Shown: piece by piece, positions 35,665 to 45,666 of the stretch
How positions within the stretch are numbered: position 1 is the stretch's first letter
Layout: every line of letters begins with the position of its first letter
DNA from: an uncultured Paracoccaceae bacterium
GTDB taxonomy: Bacteria; Pseudomonadota; Alphaproteobacteria; Rhodobacterales; Rhodobacteraceae
Reading direction: 5' to 3'
DNA length: 64,000 nucleotides
Assembly (NCBI GenBank): GCA_947500135.1
Contig: CANMQX010000001.1
Coordinates: 310,001-374,000, forward strand
The notes under the pieces: model-generated
Databases searched by the model: none
What the model saw: only the letters and a program-made list of their open reading frames with translations
What the model was told of the DNA's origin: nothing
Position numbers and translations under genes: made by a program

Positions 35665-37096
35665 GATGCTTTGACAGGCGCGAGGGTTGTGACGACTTTT
35701 TGTCCTTGTAAGGATTTTTATCCCCCTGATCGCGCAGGAACAGCCGGATCGGCGTACCGGGCATATCAAAATCGACCCGCAAACCATTCATAAGATAGCG
35801 TTTATAGCTTTCAGGAACCAGGTCGGGATGCGACGTCATCACCACAAAAGCAGGTGGGCGCGTTTTGACCTGCGTCATATAACGCATCTTGATCCGCTTG
35901 CCTTGCGGCGCCGGCGGCGGGTGCTGTTCCAGCATCCCGGTCAGCCAGCGGTTCAGCCCGGCGGTGGTCACGCGACGGTTCCAGACCTCATGCGCGCGCA
36001 TGATCGCCTGCTGCAACCGGTCCAGCCCTTTGCCGGTCTTGGCTGACACGGTGACCAGCGGTGCGCCTTTCAACTGCGGCAGCAGCCGTTCGAAGGATTG
36101 CCGCAGGTCTTTCAGCTTCTCCTGCTTGGCGTCTTCGGTATCCCATTTGTTGACGGCCACAACCACGGCCCGGCCTTCGCGTTCGGCAAGGTCGGCGATG
36201 CGCAGGTCCTGCTGTTCAAACGGGATTTCGACATCGAGAAGAACCACGACAACCTCAGCGAACTTGACCGCGCGCAGCCCATCGGAGACTGAGAGTTTTT
36301 CAAGCTTTTCCTGCACTTTGGCTTTTTTGCGCATGCCCGCAGTATCAAAGATGCGCATTGGCACCCCGTCCCAGTCCTGCTGTACGGAAATTGCGTCACG
36401 GGTGATTCCCGCCTCTGGCCCGGTTAGCAGGCGTTCTTCACCGATGATCTTGTTGATCAGGGTGGATTTGCCCGCATTGGGGCGCCCGACCACCGCGATC
36501 TGCAACGGCTTGGCCCGCGTGGGCACGCGGGCTGCGTCTTCGTCATCGTCGCCGACATCCACGTCAATTTCTGGGGCATCGGCGGCGGCGCGTTCTTCGG
36601 TTTCTTCGGCGATAGGGCGCAGCATGTCCATCAACTCGCCCATGCCTTCACCATGTTCGGCCGACATACGGATCGGTTCGCCCAGACCAAGGCTATAGGC
36701 CTCGAGGATCGACGCATCAGCCGCTTTGCCTTCGCCCTTATTGGCGGCAAGGATCACGTTGGCGTTCTTCTTGCGCAGGATATCAGCAAACACCTCGTCC
36801 GCTGGCAGCACCCCTGCCCGTGCGTCGATCATGAAGAGGCAAACATCGGCCATTTCAACCGCACGTTCGGTCAGGCGGCGCATCCGGCCTTGCAGGCTGT
36901 CATCTGTGGCCTCTTCCAATCCTGCGCTGTCGATCACGGTAAAGCGCAGGTCGGCGATGCGTCCTTCGCCTTCGCGCAGGTCGCGGGTTACCCCTGGCTG
37001 GTCATCGACCAAAGCCAGTTTCTTGCCAACCAACCGGTTGAACAGGGTGGATTTGCCCACATTGGGACGCCCCACAATCGCGAGGGTAAAGGTCAT
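35639..37096 (-). CDS. der: Ribosome biogenesis GTPase Der (EngA)
   Basis: 485 residues with two tandem GTPase domains: G1 motifs GRPNVGKST (near residue 8) and GRPNAGKST (near 208), and NKWD in the second domain. A KH-like C-terminal domain starts around 380 ([12 protein letters not shown]). An acidic linker ([17 protein letters not shown]) joins the two G domains. It is essential for 50S maturation. The tail is basic ([18 protein letters not shown]). It is downstream of bamB on the same strand. Confidence 0.98.
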   Translation of the reverse strand: MTFTLAIVGRPNVGKSTLFNRLVGKKLALVDDQPGVTRDLREGEGRIADLRFTVIDSAGLEEATDDSLQGRMRRLTERAVEMADVCLFMIDARAGVLPADEVFADILRKKNANVILAANKGEGKAADASILEAYSLGLGEPIRMSAEHGEGMGELMDMLRPIAEETEERAAADAPEIDVDVGDDDEDAARVPTRAKPLQIAVVGRPNAGKSTLINKIIGEERLLTGPEAGITRDAISVQQDWDGVPMRIFDTAGMRKKAKVQEKLEKLSVSDGLRAVKFAEVVVVLLDVEIPFEQQDLRIADLAEREGRAVVVAVNKWDTEDAKQEKLKDLRQSFERLLPQLKGAPLVTVSAKTGKGLDRLQQAIMRAHEVWNRRVTTAGLNRWLTGMLEQHPPPAPQGKRIKMRYMTQVKTRPPAFVVMTSHPDLVPESYKRYLMNGLRVDFDMPGTPIRLFLRDQGDKNPYKDKKSSQPSRLSKHLKKGPSDR

Positions 37097-37144
37097 GGCA
37101 CGACTCCTGCCGGGTTTGAACCGCGGCCCTACACCAATTGGCGC

Positions 37145-38440
37145 TTAACGAAAAGCGTGCAATTGACCCGTCTTGCTGACGACATAGAGCGTCTGGCCCG
37201 CCACAACTGGATGCGAGACCGCACCACCTGCAATTTCGACGGTGCCAACCAGTGCGCCAGAGCGCGGGTCATACTGCCGGATCAGCCCGTCAGAAGAGGA
37301 CACAATCAACCGCCCACCCGCCAGAACCGGACCGTAATGCCCAACGACCCGTTTTTGCCGGGAACTGCGCCCTTCTACGAGGCCGGGCAGTGGGATCCGC
37401 CAGACCGGTTGACCTGTGCTTGCCTCAAGCCGGACCAGTTCGTTGATGTCATTGATCAGAAAGACCGCGTCACCCACAGGCCAAACCGGGCTGATCGCCC
37501 CTTCGGCAGCTGTCCAGATACGATCGCCATTGGCGGCTTCAAGCGCGACAACCCGGCCACCAAAATTGCCAACATAAACACGGTTTCCCGCGATGACCGG
37601 ATCACTTGCAATATCCGTCACCAGTGATGCAGCGCGTCCAAGGCGGTCACCGGTGACTGCTGTCGCCCAGCGCCGCAGCCCGCCTTGCGGGAATGTGCCA
37701 ACTACCTCGCCCGAAGGAAATGGAAACACGGCGATATCGCCATTAACAGCCGGTGCCGCACCGCTGGCGAAATTGGCGGTCGATGGGTTGCTGGTTGTTT
37801 GCCATTGGATCCGCCCCGTGGCGGTATCAAGCACAAGCGCCACGCTGTTGCGGGCAACCACATAGACCAGATCGCCATTGATCGTCGGTGGCGACATCGC
37901 AGGCGCATCCAGATCCTGTACCCAGCGGACTGTTCCTGACGCGGCATCAAGCGCGCTGATTTCACCAAAACCGGTGGTGACATAAACCTGCCCACCAGCC
38001 ACGGAAATCCCACCGCCGGATGCATCGGTCGGGTTGTCCCGCCCGGGCGTCAGATTGCGCGACCACAGTGTTTGGCCGGCGGTCGATGTCGCGGTGACTG
38101 TTGCCCGCGCATCAAGCGTATAGATCACCCCACCAGCGACAACCGGATCGGCAGTTATCCGCGCCCTACGGCTGTCACCCTGACCGATTGAAACAGCAAA
38201 AACCTCGGTCAGGTTATTGCCTAATGCGGGGTGGGTAATCAGGTGATCCGCGCCACCATTGCGATGGGTCCAATCAGCATTGGCCCGTGCCGCAGGCAAG
38301 TTGACCCCGCGCGCCTCGTTCACAAAGACAGGGGTGTCGCGCAGGGCGAAACGTTCACCCGGCAAGATTACGTCTTCTTCCCCACAAGCAGCCAAAAGGG
38401 CAAGAGCCAGGCTTGCGCCAAGAATTTTTGTGCCAGTCAC
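37145..38440 (-). CDS. bamB: BamB-like outer-membrane assembly lipoprotein (PQQ repeats)
   Basis: 431 residues with a GTG start. Lipoprotein signal MTGTKILGASLALALLAAC with lipobox Cys19. Repeated PQQ-type blades follow (TAGQTLWSRNL, ASGTVRWVQDL, ATGRIQWQT, ANGDRIWTA, STGQPVWRI), predicting an eight-bladed propeller. Its place between a YfgM-like gene and der is the classical bamB context. It works with BamA to insert beta-barrels. Confidence 0.94.
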   Translation of the reverse strand: MTGTKILGASLALALLAACGEEDVILPGERFALRDTPVFVNEARGVNLPAARANADWTHRNGGADHLITHPALGNNLTEVFAVSIGQGDSRRARITADPVVAGGVIYTLDARATVTATSTAGQTLWSRNLTPGRDNPTDASGGGISVAGGQVYVTTGFGEISALDAASGTVRWVQDLDAPAMSPPTINGDLVYVVARNSVALVLDTATGRIQWQTTSNPSTANFASGAAPAVNGDIAVFPFPSGEVVGTFPQGGLRRWATAVTGDRLGRAASLVTDIASDPVIAGNRVYVGNFGGRVVALEAANGDRIWTAAEGAISPVWPVGDAVFLINDINELVRLEASTGQPVWRIPLPGLVEGRSSRQKRVVGHYGPVLAGGRLIVSSSDGLIRQYDPRSGALVGTVEIAGGAVSHPVVAGQTLYVVSKTGQLHAFR

Positions 38441-38458
38441 GTCCGGTCCAATCGCATG

Positions 38459-39115
38459 TTACTCTGTCTCGGGCTCTGGGATCGGTTCGCCCAGCGCCAC
38501 CATCAGTGTTTGTGCCCGGTCCCGCAAGCCCCGGCTGACGGCGGCATCTTCAACAATACTTTGCAATGTTGTAACAGCCGCATCGCGATCACCATCGCCC
38601 AGCTTGACATAGGCGATCTGTTCCAAAGCCAGCAGTCGAAATGGCTGCCCCGGTTGGGACAGTTGTTCCAGCGCCAGCATCCGGGCAGCTGCATCATCCG
38701 ATGGCAGCATGGCCGATTTGAACGCCGCCAGATCGCGATATTCCGCAGGCACGTCCTGATTTGTTGCAAGTGCAGCCAGTGTCGCAGCGGCAGCATCAAT
38801 CTGCCCAGCTTCCTGCTGGGTGGCCGCCGTCAAAAGGGCGGTCACAGCCACGGCTGGCCCGTCCGTCCCAATCTGCGTGATGGCTGCGGCACGCGCGGCC
38901 ATGTCATCCTGATTAAGCGCCTCTAGCAGCGCGTCACCTGTCGCTTCTGCAGCCGCGCGGGTTTGCGCATTGCGGTATTCGTTCCAAGCCGCCCCGCCAA
39001 CGATCAGCAGGACCAAAGCCACCGCAATCCAGCCATAGCGGCGCAGGTAACCATATAGCTTGTCGCGCCGGACTTCTTCTGCGACTTCATCAATAAAGCT
39101 GTCAGTATTGCTCAA
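38459..39115 (-). CDS. YfgM-like membrane-anchored TPR protein
   Basis: 218 residues with a TTG start; an upstream in-frame stop leaves no ATG, and GGGGG precedes it. A cytoplasmic N-terminus FIDEVAEEVRRDKLYGYLRRYG is followed by one membrane helix (WIAVALVLLIVGGAAW). The periplasmic helical repeats are rich in Ala and Gln (TPR-like). YfgM family proteins interact with SecYEG and periplasmic chaperones. It is the first gene of the yfgM-bamB-der unit, with 18- and 48-base gaps. Confidence 0.88.
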   Translation of the reverse strand: MSNTDSFIDEVAEEVRRDKLYGYLRRYGWIAVALVLLIVGGAAWNEYRNAQTRAAAEATGDALLEALNQDDMAARAAAITQIGTDGPAVAVTALLTAATQQEAGQIDAAAATLAALATNQDVPAEYRDLAAFKSAMLPSDDAAARMLALEQLSQPGQPFRLLALEQIAYVKLGDGDRDAAVTTLQSIVEDAAVSRGLRDRAQTLMVALGEPIPEPETE

Positions 39116-39272
39116 TGCGGCCCCCTATGATCGCAGGATGCGTCAGGCTGTTTTGGCGTACATATCTTGAAGCTTGCGGTGTCGACAAGGGCAGACTGCA
39201 AACCCGGATGTCAGCATGATGCGGCAACGCAGAAAAGTGACCTTGCGTGAGGCGCAGAAGGCTGTATAAGTG

Positions 39273-39289
39273 AACTGAATGGTTTAGTT
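39273..39289. promoter_or_regulatory. 17-bp dyad upstream of the RND efflux genes
   Basis: AACTGAA-TGG-TTTAGTT is an inverted repeat with 6 of 7 pairs, 93 bases before the adaptor ATG. The size resembles TetR-family operators that control RND pumps. No TetR gene is adjacent. The rest of the 266-base gap 39116-39381 shows nothing else. Confidence 0.35.
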
Positions 39290-39381
39290 TGAAAAGTGAT
39301 CCGCCTGCGCGATCACACCGTAACGAGTCACATCCAGATATATCGCATTACAGCCCCGTAATGCACCCAAGAGGCCGCGCT

Positions 39382-40629
39382 ATGAAAATCATACCGATCA
39401 TTACTGCAATCATCGTATCCGCCGTTCTGTTTCTATATGTGTTTGAACGCGACACGTTGATCGGTTTCGCAAAATCGGCTGATGCTGACAGTGCCGAGCC
39501 TACGGACACAGTAGAAACCACCGCCAGTGCATCCGAACAGAGTACCGATACAGCACCGGGTGTCGCAGTCGTTGCTATCCGGTCTGTGGCGCAAACAATT
39601 GACAGCGCGGTCATTCTGCGTGGCCGGACCGAAGCGGCGCGTCAGGTCACTGTGGCGGCGGAAACCTCTGGCCTCGTCATCTCTGAACCTTTGCGCAAAG
39701 GCGCCTTTATCAATGCAGGCGAAGAACTTTGCACGCTGGACCCGGGCACACGGGCTGCGTCACTGGCCGAAGCCCGTGCGCGCCTGACAGAAGCCGAAGG
39801 GCGTGTTCCTGAAGCCCAAGCCTCGGTGGCGGAGGCTGTGGCGCGCGTGCGTGAGGCCGAGATCAACCTCAATGCCGCACAGCAGCTTTCACAGGATGGT
39901 TTCGCGTCTGAAACCCGCCTTGTCAGCGCGCAGGCTGCCATGGATGCCGCAAATGCAGGCGTTCAAAGGGCCAATTCAGGCGTCGCATCCGCACAGGCCG
40001 GAATCGAGGCTGCCGCCGCTACCGTCGCCTCTGCCGAGCGCGAAATTGAACGCCTGATCATCACCGCCCCCTTCTCTGGCTTGCTGGAAACAGATACCGC
40101 CGAATTGGGATCGCTGATGCAGCCGGGCACGCCTTGTGCGACGATCATTCAACTTGACCCGATCAAGCTCGTCGGCTTCGTGCCTGAAGCGGATGTCAGC
40201 AAAGTTGATGTCGGCGCGATTGCCGGTGCCCGCCTGACCACAGGTGAAGAGGTGCAAGGCCGGGTGACGTTTGTGTCCCGCAGCGCTGATGAGACAACAC
40301 GCACCTTCCGGGTCGAGGCAGAGGTCGCCAATGACGATCTGGCGATTAGCGATGGCCGCACGGTGGAAATGCTAGTGGCCGCAGAGGGGCGTACCGCCCA
40401 TCTGATCGCCCAATCCTCGCTAACGCTGGATGATGAAGGTGTGCTGGGCGTCCGCACCATTGACGCTGATAACATCGCAAGCTTCCTGCCCGTCACCTTA
40501 CTACGCGACACCGCCGAAGGCGTTTGGGTGACTGATCTTCCCGATGAGGTTGATATCATCACAGTTGGACAGGAATTCGTGACTGATGGCGTCCGCGTCA
40601 CACCGACATTTGCGGAGGCAAAAGGATGA
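39382..40629 (+). CDS. RND efflux periplasmic adaptor (membrane fusion protein)
   Basis: 415 residues from ATG 39382. An N-terminal membrane anchor (IIPIITAIIVSAVLFLYVF) takes the place of a lipobox. A lipoyl/barrel region (VTVAAETSGLVISEPLRKG and TAPFSGLLETDTAELGSLM) brackets a long Ala-rich coiled-coil hairpin (about 130-215, AEARARLTEAEGRV...). It links the inner-membrane RND pump to an outer-membrane channel. Upstream in-frame starts at 39289 and 39361 are less likely. The ATGA overlap with the pump gene indicates coupling. Confidence 0.93.
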   Translation: MKIIPIITAIIVSAVLFLYVFERDTLIGFAKSADADSAEPTDTVETTASASEQSTDTAPGVAVVAIRSVAQTIDSAVILRGRTEAARQVTVAAETSGLVISEPLRKGAFINAGEELCTLDPGTRAASLAEARARLTEAEGRVPEAQASVAEAVARVREAEINLNAAQQLSQDGFASETRLVSAQAAMDAANAGVQRANSGVASAQAGIEAAAATVASAEREIERLIITAPFSGLLETDTAELGSLMQPGTPCATIIQLDPIKLVGFVPEADVSKVDVGAIAGARLTTGEEVQGRVTFVSRSADETTRTFRVEAEVANDDLAISDGRTVEMLVAAEGRTAHLIAQSSLTLDDEGVLGVRTIDADNIASFLPVTLLRDTAEGVWVTDLPDEVDIITVGQEFVTDGVRVTPTFAEAKG

Positions 40630-43600
40630 CTGGATTAGTCGATTGGGCCGCCTCGCGCGCCCGGATGGTCATGGCCTTCATTATGCTGTCCATCCTTGCT
40701 GGCGGCATGGCCTATGTCGGGCTGCCCAAGGAAGGCGAGCCCGATATCGAAATCCCTGCAATCTTCGTCTCGGTCCCTTTTCCCGGGATTTCCGCTGCCG
40801 ACAGTGAAACCTTGCTTGTTAAACCGATGGAAACCGAACTGTCCGATCTGGATGGATTGAAAACCATGTCCGGAACGGCCGCGGAAGGCTATGCCGGTGT
40901 CGCGCTGGAATTCGAATTCGGCTGGGACAAGACCAAAATTCTGGCCGATATCCGGTCAGCGATGAATAACGCAGAGGCGCAGTTTCCAAACGGCGCTGAC
41001 CAGTATTCGATCAACGAGATCAACTTTTCCGAATTCCCCATCATCATCGTGAACCTGACCGGGCAATTGCCTGAACGCACCCTGATCCGGGTGGCCAAGG
41101 ATTTGCAGGACCGGATCGAAGGTCTTGACGCGGTGCTGGAAGCCGGGCTTGCAGGCACACGCGATGAAATGCTGGAAGTCGTGATCGATCCATTGCGGCT
41201 AGAGGCGTATAACGTCACAGCGGGCGAATTAATCGGTGTCGTGACGAACAACAACCTGCTGATTGCCGCTGGTGAGGTGGAAACAGATCAGGGAACATTT
41301 GCGGTCAAAATCCCATCTTCGTTCAACGAAGCGCAGGATGTTTATAACCTGCCGGTCAAGACCAATGGCGACCGGGTGATCACCCTTGGTGATCTGGCAA
41401 CCATTCGCCTGACATTCGAAGATCGCGCAGGTACGGCCCGGTTCAACGGGGTCAACACGGTGGCCTTGCAGGTGGTCAAACGCAAGGGTTTCAACCTGAT
41501 CGACACAAGTGCGCTGATCCGCGACGTGGTCGAGGAAGAACGCGCAGGCTGGTCGCCGGAATTGCAGGCCGCCATTGAAGTTGGCACATCCAATGACCAG
41601 TCGCGCAACGTGGCGTCCATGGTCAGCCAATTGGAAGGTTCTGTTCTGACAGCTATCGCCTTGGTGATGATCGTCGTGCTCGCCGCCCTTGGCACCCGCC
41701 CTGCCCTGTTGGTTGGTTTTGCGATCCCGACATCGTTCCTTTTGTGTTTTGCCCTGCTCGCCGTGATGGAGATTACGATTTCCAACATCGTCATGTTCGG
41801 CCTGATTCTGGCCGTTGGTATGCTGGTCGATGGGGCCATTGTGGTCGTTGAATATGCCGACAAACGCATTCGCGAAGGCACCGGACCAATGCACGCCTAT
41901 GTCGAGGCCGCGCAACGCATGTTCTGGCCCATCATCTCGTCCACCGCGACGACGCTATGCGCGTTTCTACCGATGCTGTTCTGGCCGGGTATTCCAGGGC
42001 AATTCATGGGAATGCTGCCCGTCACACTGATCTTTGTGCTTTGCGCCTCACTGGTTGTGGCCCTGATCTATCTGCCTGTGATGGGTGGGGTCACTGGCCG
42101 GATGAGCCGTTTGTTTGGCAACGCTTCTGCCGTGCTGCGCGCGCGGCTGCCATGGGTCATTCGTGCGGGTTTGCTGGTCCCTGCGGTCATGGTTGTCTTT
42201 ACCGGTGCGATGCTGACGCTGAACCCCGCTTACCTGTCAGGTGAGGCGGTGCAGACCGATGGGTTGATGTCATCGCTGCCGGGCATGTTCCTGTTCTTGG
42301 CCGGAGCATTCATGCTGTCCATCGTCATGGGATCGGTCCGGCTGAACCGCGAGGCCAAGCGGATCAAGGCGGGCTATCGTAGGTCGCCATTCGGACGGTT
42401 GATGCATTTCATCGTCGGCAACCCGATTATGCCATTGGTCGCTGTTGGTGGTGTGATCTTTACCGTCATTTCGGTCTTTGGCTATTACGGGGCCAACAAT
42501 AACGGGGTCGAGTTCTTTGTTGAATCAGAGCCCGAGCAGGCGATTGTCTATGTGCAGGCCCGGGGCAACCTGAGCCTGATGGAAAAAGACGGACTGCTTA
42601 GACAGGCTGAAGAAAAGGCGCTGGCGCAGCCCGGCATCGAAAGCGTGTTTTCCTTTGCGGGTAGTGGTGGGCTTGATTCCAACACCGGCGGTGCCGAAGG
42701 CCCAGCCGATGCTGTTGGCCAGATCCAGTTGGAACTGATCCCATGGGAGGAACGGCCAACCGTGTCGCAGCGCTCGCGATTGCTCGGGTTCATTCCATGG
42801 ACCAGCACGCAGGTTGACCCCGCCTTTGATGGCGATCAGGTGATCGCAGATCTGGAGGCTGATCTGGCCACGATCCCAGGCATCCGGTTCGAGATTCTGA
42901 ACCTGTCGCGCGGTCCAGCCTCTGCCAAGCCGGTGCATCTGCGCTTGAAAAGCGACAATTGGGAAGAACTGATCGCCGCCACCAGCCTAGCACGCGCGCA
43001 GTTTGACCAGACCCCGGGTCTGATCACAATCGAGGATTCGCTGCCCCTGCCCGGTATCGACTGGCAGATTGACGTGGATGTCGAAAAAGCGGGCCGTTAC
43101 GGCGCGGATGTCGCCAGCGTGGGTGCAATGGTGCAGATGGTCACGCGGGGTATACTACTCGATACGATGCGCGTGGACAGTTCCGACGAGGAAATTGAAA
43201 TTCGCGTACGCCTGCCAGAACAGGACCGCGTGTTATCGACCCTGGACAGCCTGCGGGTGCGGACAAATCAGGGGCTGATCCCGCTGTCTAACTTTATCAC
43301 CCGCACCCCGGTTGAAAAACTGGCACAGATCGACCGCGTTGATCAAAAACGCTATTTCGATGTGAAGGCAGGTGTAGCCAACGGGTTGGTAAGCCTTGTC
43401 GCTGATGATCAGATCATCGCCACAGCCCGCGTCACGGATGAGACCGCCAGCGGGATCGGCAAATATGATATCGTTAACCTGCAGGGTGATACGACCATGG
43501 CGTCACTTGTCGCTGCAATTGACGATGGCACGGTGACCGAGGCGCTGATCAACCCCAATGAGCGGATCACGCTGCTGACCGAGTGGCTTGAAACATCGCC

Positions 43601-44372
43601 CTTTGCCAATTCCATCAGTTGGGAATGGACCGGCGATCAGGAAGATCAGGCCGAATCCGGTGCCTTCCTGCAGGTTGCTTTCTCAGGTGCGTTGGGGCTG
43701 ATGTTCATCATCCTGCTGGCACAGTTCAACAGCTTCTATAATGCGGTTCTGGTGCTGCTGGCTGTGGTCATGTCCACTGCCGGGTCACTGGTGGGGATGC
43801 TGGTCATGGATCAGCCGTTTTCGATCATCATGACCGGGACGGGGATTGTCGCCTTGGCGGGAATTGTGGTGAACAATAATATCATTCTGATCGACACCTA
43901 TCAGGAATACAGCCAATACATGCCCCGGACAGAGGCAATTACCCGCACCGCTGAAGATCGTATTCGTCCCGTGCTGTTGACAACAATCACAACCATGGCC
44001 GGTCTGGCCCCGATGATGTTCGGGCTAAGCCTTGATTTCATGAATGGGGGCTATTCAATCGACAGCCCGACCTCGCTTTGGTGGAAACAACTGGCGACGG
44101 CCGTCGTCTTTGGGCTTGGGATCGCGACTGTGCTGACGCTGATCTTTACCCCATCAATGCTGGCGGTGCGGGTCTGGATCGTGACATATGCGCAGTGGTT
44201 CGCACAATTGCTGGCCAAGCTGTCCATGGGCCGCAGCAGCCGGGCGGCGCGCGATTGGGCGCTGTCGCGTCAGGCGCGACGCACCAACAAGCTGCCAGAT
44301 TTCATCTGGACCGAAGATGACGAGGCACTGCCGCCGCTAAAACTGACCAAGCCATTGCAGGCGGCAGAGTAG
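40626..44372 (+). CDS. RND-family multidrug efflux permease (AcrB/HAE1 type)
   Basis: 1248 residues, somewhat longer than AcrB (about 1050). It has twelve helices in two halves, each followed by a large periplasmic loop (porter domain). Typical segments are MIVVLAALGTRPALLVG, GMLVDGAIVVVEYADKRI (helix 4 with acidic residues in the proton path), GIVALAGIVVNNNIILIDTY, and RPVLLTTITTMAGLAPMM. The extra length is in the linker after helix 6 and in the C-terminus (KLTKPLQAAE). Substrates unknown. No outer-membrane factor gene is adjacent; a housekeeping TolC may serve. Confidence 0.94.
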   Translation: MTGLVDWAASRARMVMAFIMLSILAGGMAYVGLPKEGEPDIEIPAIFVSVPFPGISAADSETLLVKPMETELSDLDGLKTMSGTAAEGYAGVALEFEFGWDKTKILADIRSAMNNAEAQFPNGADQYSINEINFSEFPIIIVNLTGQLPERTLIRVAKDLQDRIEGLDAVLEAGLAGTRDEMLEVVIDPLRLEAYNVTAGELIGVVTNNNLLIAAGEVETDQGTFAVKIPSSFNEAQDVYNLPVKTNGDRVITLGDLATIRLTFEDRAGTARFNGVNTVALQVVKRKGFNLIDTSALIRDVVEEERAGWSPELQAAIEVGTSNDQSRNVASMVSQLEGSVLTAIALVMIVVLAALGTRPALLVGFAIPTSFLLCFALLAVMEITISNIVMFGLILAVGMLVDGAIVVVEYADKRIREGTGPMHAYVEAAQRMFWPIISSTATTLCAFLPMLFWPGIPGQFMGMLPVTLIFVLCASLVVALIYLPVMGGVTGRMSRLFGNASAVLRARLPWVIRAGLLVPAVMVVFTGAMLTLNPAYLSGEAVQTDGLMSSLPGMFLFLAGAFMLSIVMGSVRLNREAKRIKAGYRRSPFGRLMHFIVGNPIMPLVAVGGVIFTVISVFGYYGANNNGVEFFVESEPEQAIVYVQARGNLSLMEKDGLLRQAEEKALAQPGIESVFSFAGSGGLDSNTGGAEGPADAVGQIQLELIPWEERPTVSQRSRLLGFIPWTSTQVDPAFDGDQVIADLEADLATIPGIRFEILNLSRGPASAKPVHLRLKSDNWEELIAATSLARAQFDQTPGLITIEDSLPLPGIDWQIDVDVEKAGRYGADVASVGAMVQMVTRGILLDTMRVDSSDEEIEIRVRLPEQDRVLSTLDSLRVRTNQGLIPLSNFITRTPVEKLAQIDRVDQKRYFDVKAGVANGLVSLVADDQIIATARVTDETASGIGKYDIVNLQGDTTMASLVAAIDDGTVTEALINPNERITLLTEWLETSPFANSISWEWTGDQEDQAESGAFLQVAFSGALGLMFIILLAQFNSFYNAVLVLLAVVMSTAGSLVGMLVMDQPFSIIMTGTGIVALAGIVVNNNIILIDTYQEYSQYMPRTEAITRTAEDRIRPVLLTTITTMAGLAPMMFGLSLDFMNGGYSIDSPTSLWWKQLATAVVFGLGIATVLTLIFTPSMLAVRVWIVTYAQWFAQLLAKLSMGRSSRAARDWALSRQARRTNKLPDFIWTEDDEALPPLKLTKPLQAAE

Positions 44373-44373
44373 A

Positions 44374-45576
44374 TCAACCCTGAACCGCGCCCACGCTGGC
44401 GCGGTTCATCACCGCCAAGGTGCGCAATGCCAGCACCAGCGCCAACACGGCGCAAAGCGCGATTGCCGCGATCATTGGCACCGCAGTGCCGTCAAAGAAC
44501 AGCCCGGTGATCACAACCATCACCCCGCCTGTCACCATCTGCAACGTCCCCCCAAGCGATGAGGCAAGGCCCGCGATTTCACCATGCGGATCAAGCGCCA
44601 TCACCATCGTTGTGGGAATGATCAGGCCAAGGCAGGCATTGGCCATGAACAGCCCCGCAATGATCACCGGCAGCGTGGCAAAGCCCGCAAGACCAATCAG
44701 CAACAGCAGGATGGAAAACGCGGCAAAGCCGATGACCGCCCAGCGGATCACCGGCAGGATACCGATGCGTTCACCCAATGGTCCGGCGACCTGCGAGGCC
44801 GCAAAAAATCCGATGGCGTTGATCGCAAAGGCGACGCTGAACCCGGTCGGGCTAAGCCCGAATTGCCCGGTATAGACAAATGATGCGCTGGCGATGAAAA
44901 CCATGAAACTGGCAAATCCAAAGCCGCCAATGAATGTCAGCCCCATAAAAACAGGGTCGCGCGTCAGCACCTTCGTCCCCCGCCAGAGATTGGCCAGATT
45001 GACGGGAATGCGGTCTGCCTTCGCCAGCGTCTCGGGCAATGCTGTTGCTGTCAGCACAAAGCTGAGCGCGGCTGCAACACAAAGCACCCAGAAGATCAAA
45101 CGCCAATCGCCCAGCGCGATCAACCCGCTGCCCGCAAGCGGGGCCAGCATCGGTGACACCGAAATGACCAGCATGACCATCGCCATCAGCTTGGTTGCCG
45201 CAGTACCGGTATGCATGTCGCGGATCACCGCGCGCGGCACCACCATCAGCACAGCGCCGCCAACCCCCTGCAAAGCCCGGAACGCGACCAGCCAGCCAAT
45301 TGTTGGAGCCATGGCACAGCCGACCGAGGCCGCCACAAAAATCGTGAGTCCCACATATAGCGGCAGTTTGCGCCCAGCCTGATCTGCCCAGGGGCCATAG
45401 ACCAGTTGTGCGATACCAAAGGCCACGAAATAAGAGGTCAGCGTCAGTTGCACCGCCGCAACATCGGCATTCAGCCCCGCCGCAATCGCAGGCATGGCTG
45501 GCAGATACATATCAATCGCAAACGGGCCGACAGCAGACAATAGCCCCAGAATAAGGGCCGCGCGAAACATAGACAT
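44374..45576 (-). CDS. Bcr/CflA-family MFS drug efflux transporter
   Basis: 400 residues from ATG 45576 (GGAG upstream). Twelve helices. The Bcr/CflA signature FAIDMYLPAMPAIAAGL in helix 1 is followed by YGPWADQAGRKLPLYVGL (motif A) and ALQGVGGAVLMVVPRAVIRD (motif C-like). It exports small drugs by proton antiport. A TTG 10 codons upstream is unlikely. It is convergent with the RND pump with one base between stops. An 11-bp perfect inverted repeat occupies its last codons. Confidence 0.92.
   Translation of the reverse strand: MSMFRAALILGLLSAVGPFAIDMYLPAMPAIAAGLNADVAAVQLTLTSYFVAFGIAQLVYGPWADQAGRKLPLYVGLTIFVAASVGCAMAPTIGWLVAFRALQGVGGAVLMVVPRAVIRDMHTGTAATKLMAMVMLVISVSPMLAPLAGSGLIALGDWRLIFWVLCVAAALSFVLTATALPETLAKADRIPVNLANLWRGTKVLTRDPVFMGLTFIGGFGFASFMVFIASASFVYTGQFGLSPTGFSVAFAINAIGFFAASQVAGPLGERIGILPVIRWAVIGFAAFSILLLLIGLAGFATLPVIIAGLFMANACLGLIIPTTMVMALDPHGEIAGLASSLGGTLQMVTGGVMVVITGLFFDGTAVPMIAAIALCAVLALVLALRTLAVMNRASVGAVQG
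44381..44408. terminator. 11-bp inverted repeat at the RND/MFS convergence
   Basis: TGAACCGCGCC (44381-44391) pairs perfectly with GGCGCGGTTCA (44398-44408) around a 6-base loop, 9 bases after the RND stop but inside the end of the MFS gene. There is no T-run. It is probably a terminator or processing hairpin for the RND transcript. Confidence 0.45.
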
Positions 45577-45666
45577 CAGGGGACTCCGAAAGTTGGAACG
45601 CAGCAACCCTACCGAGCCCAGATGCGGTTGGCAATCAGCCTAGCGCAGGTCTGCTGACACTAATTG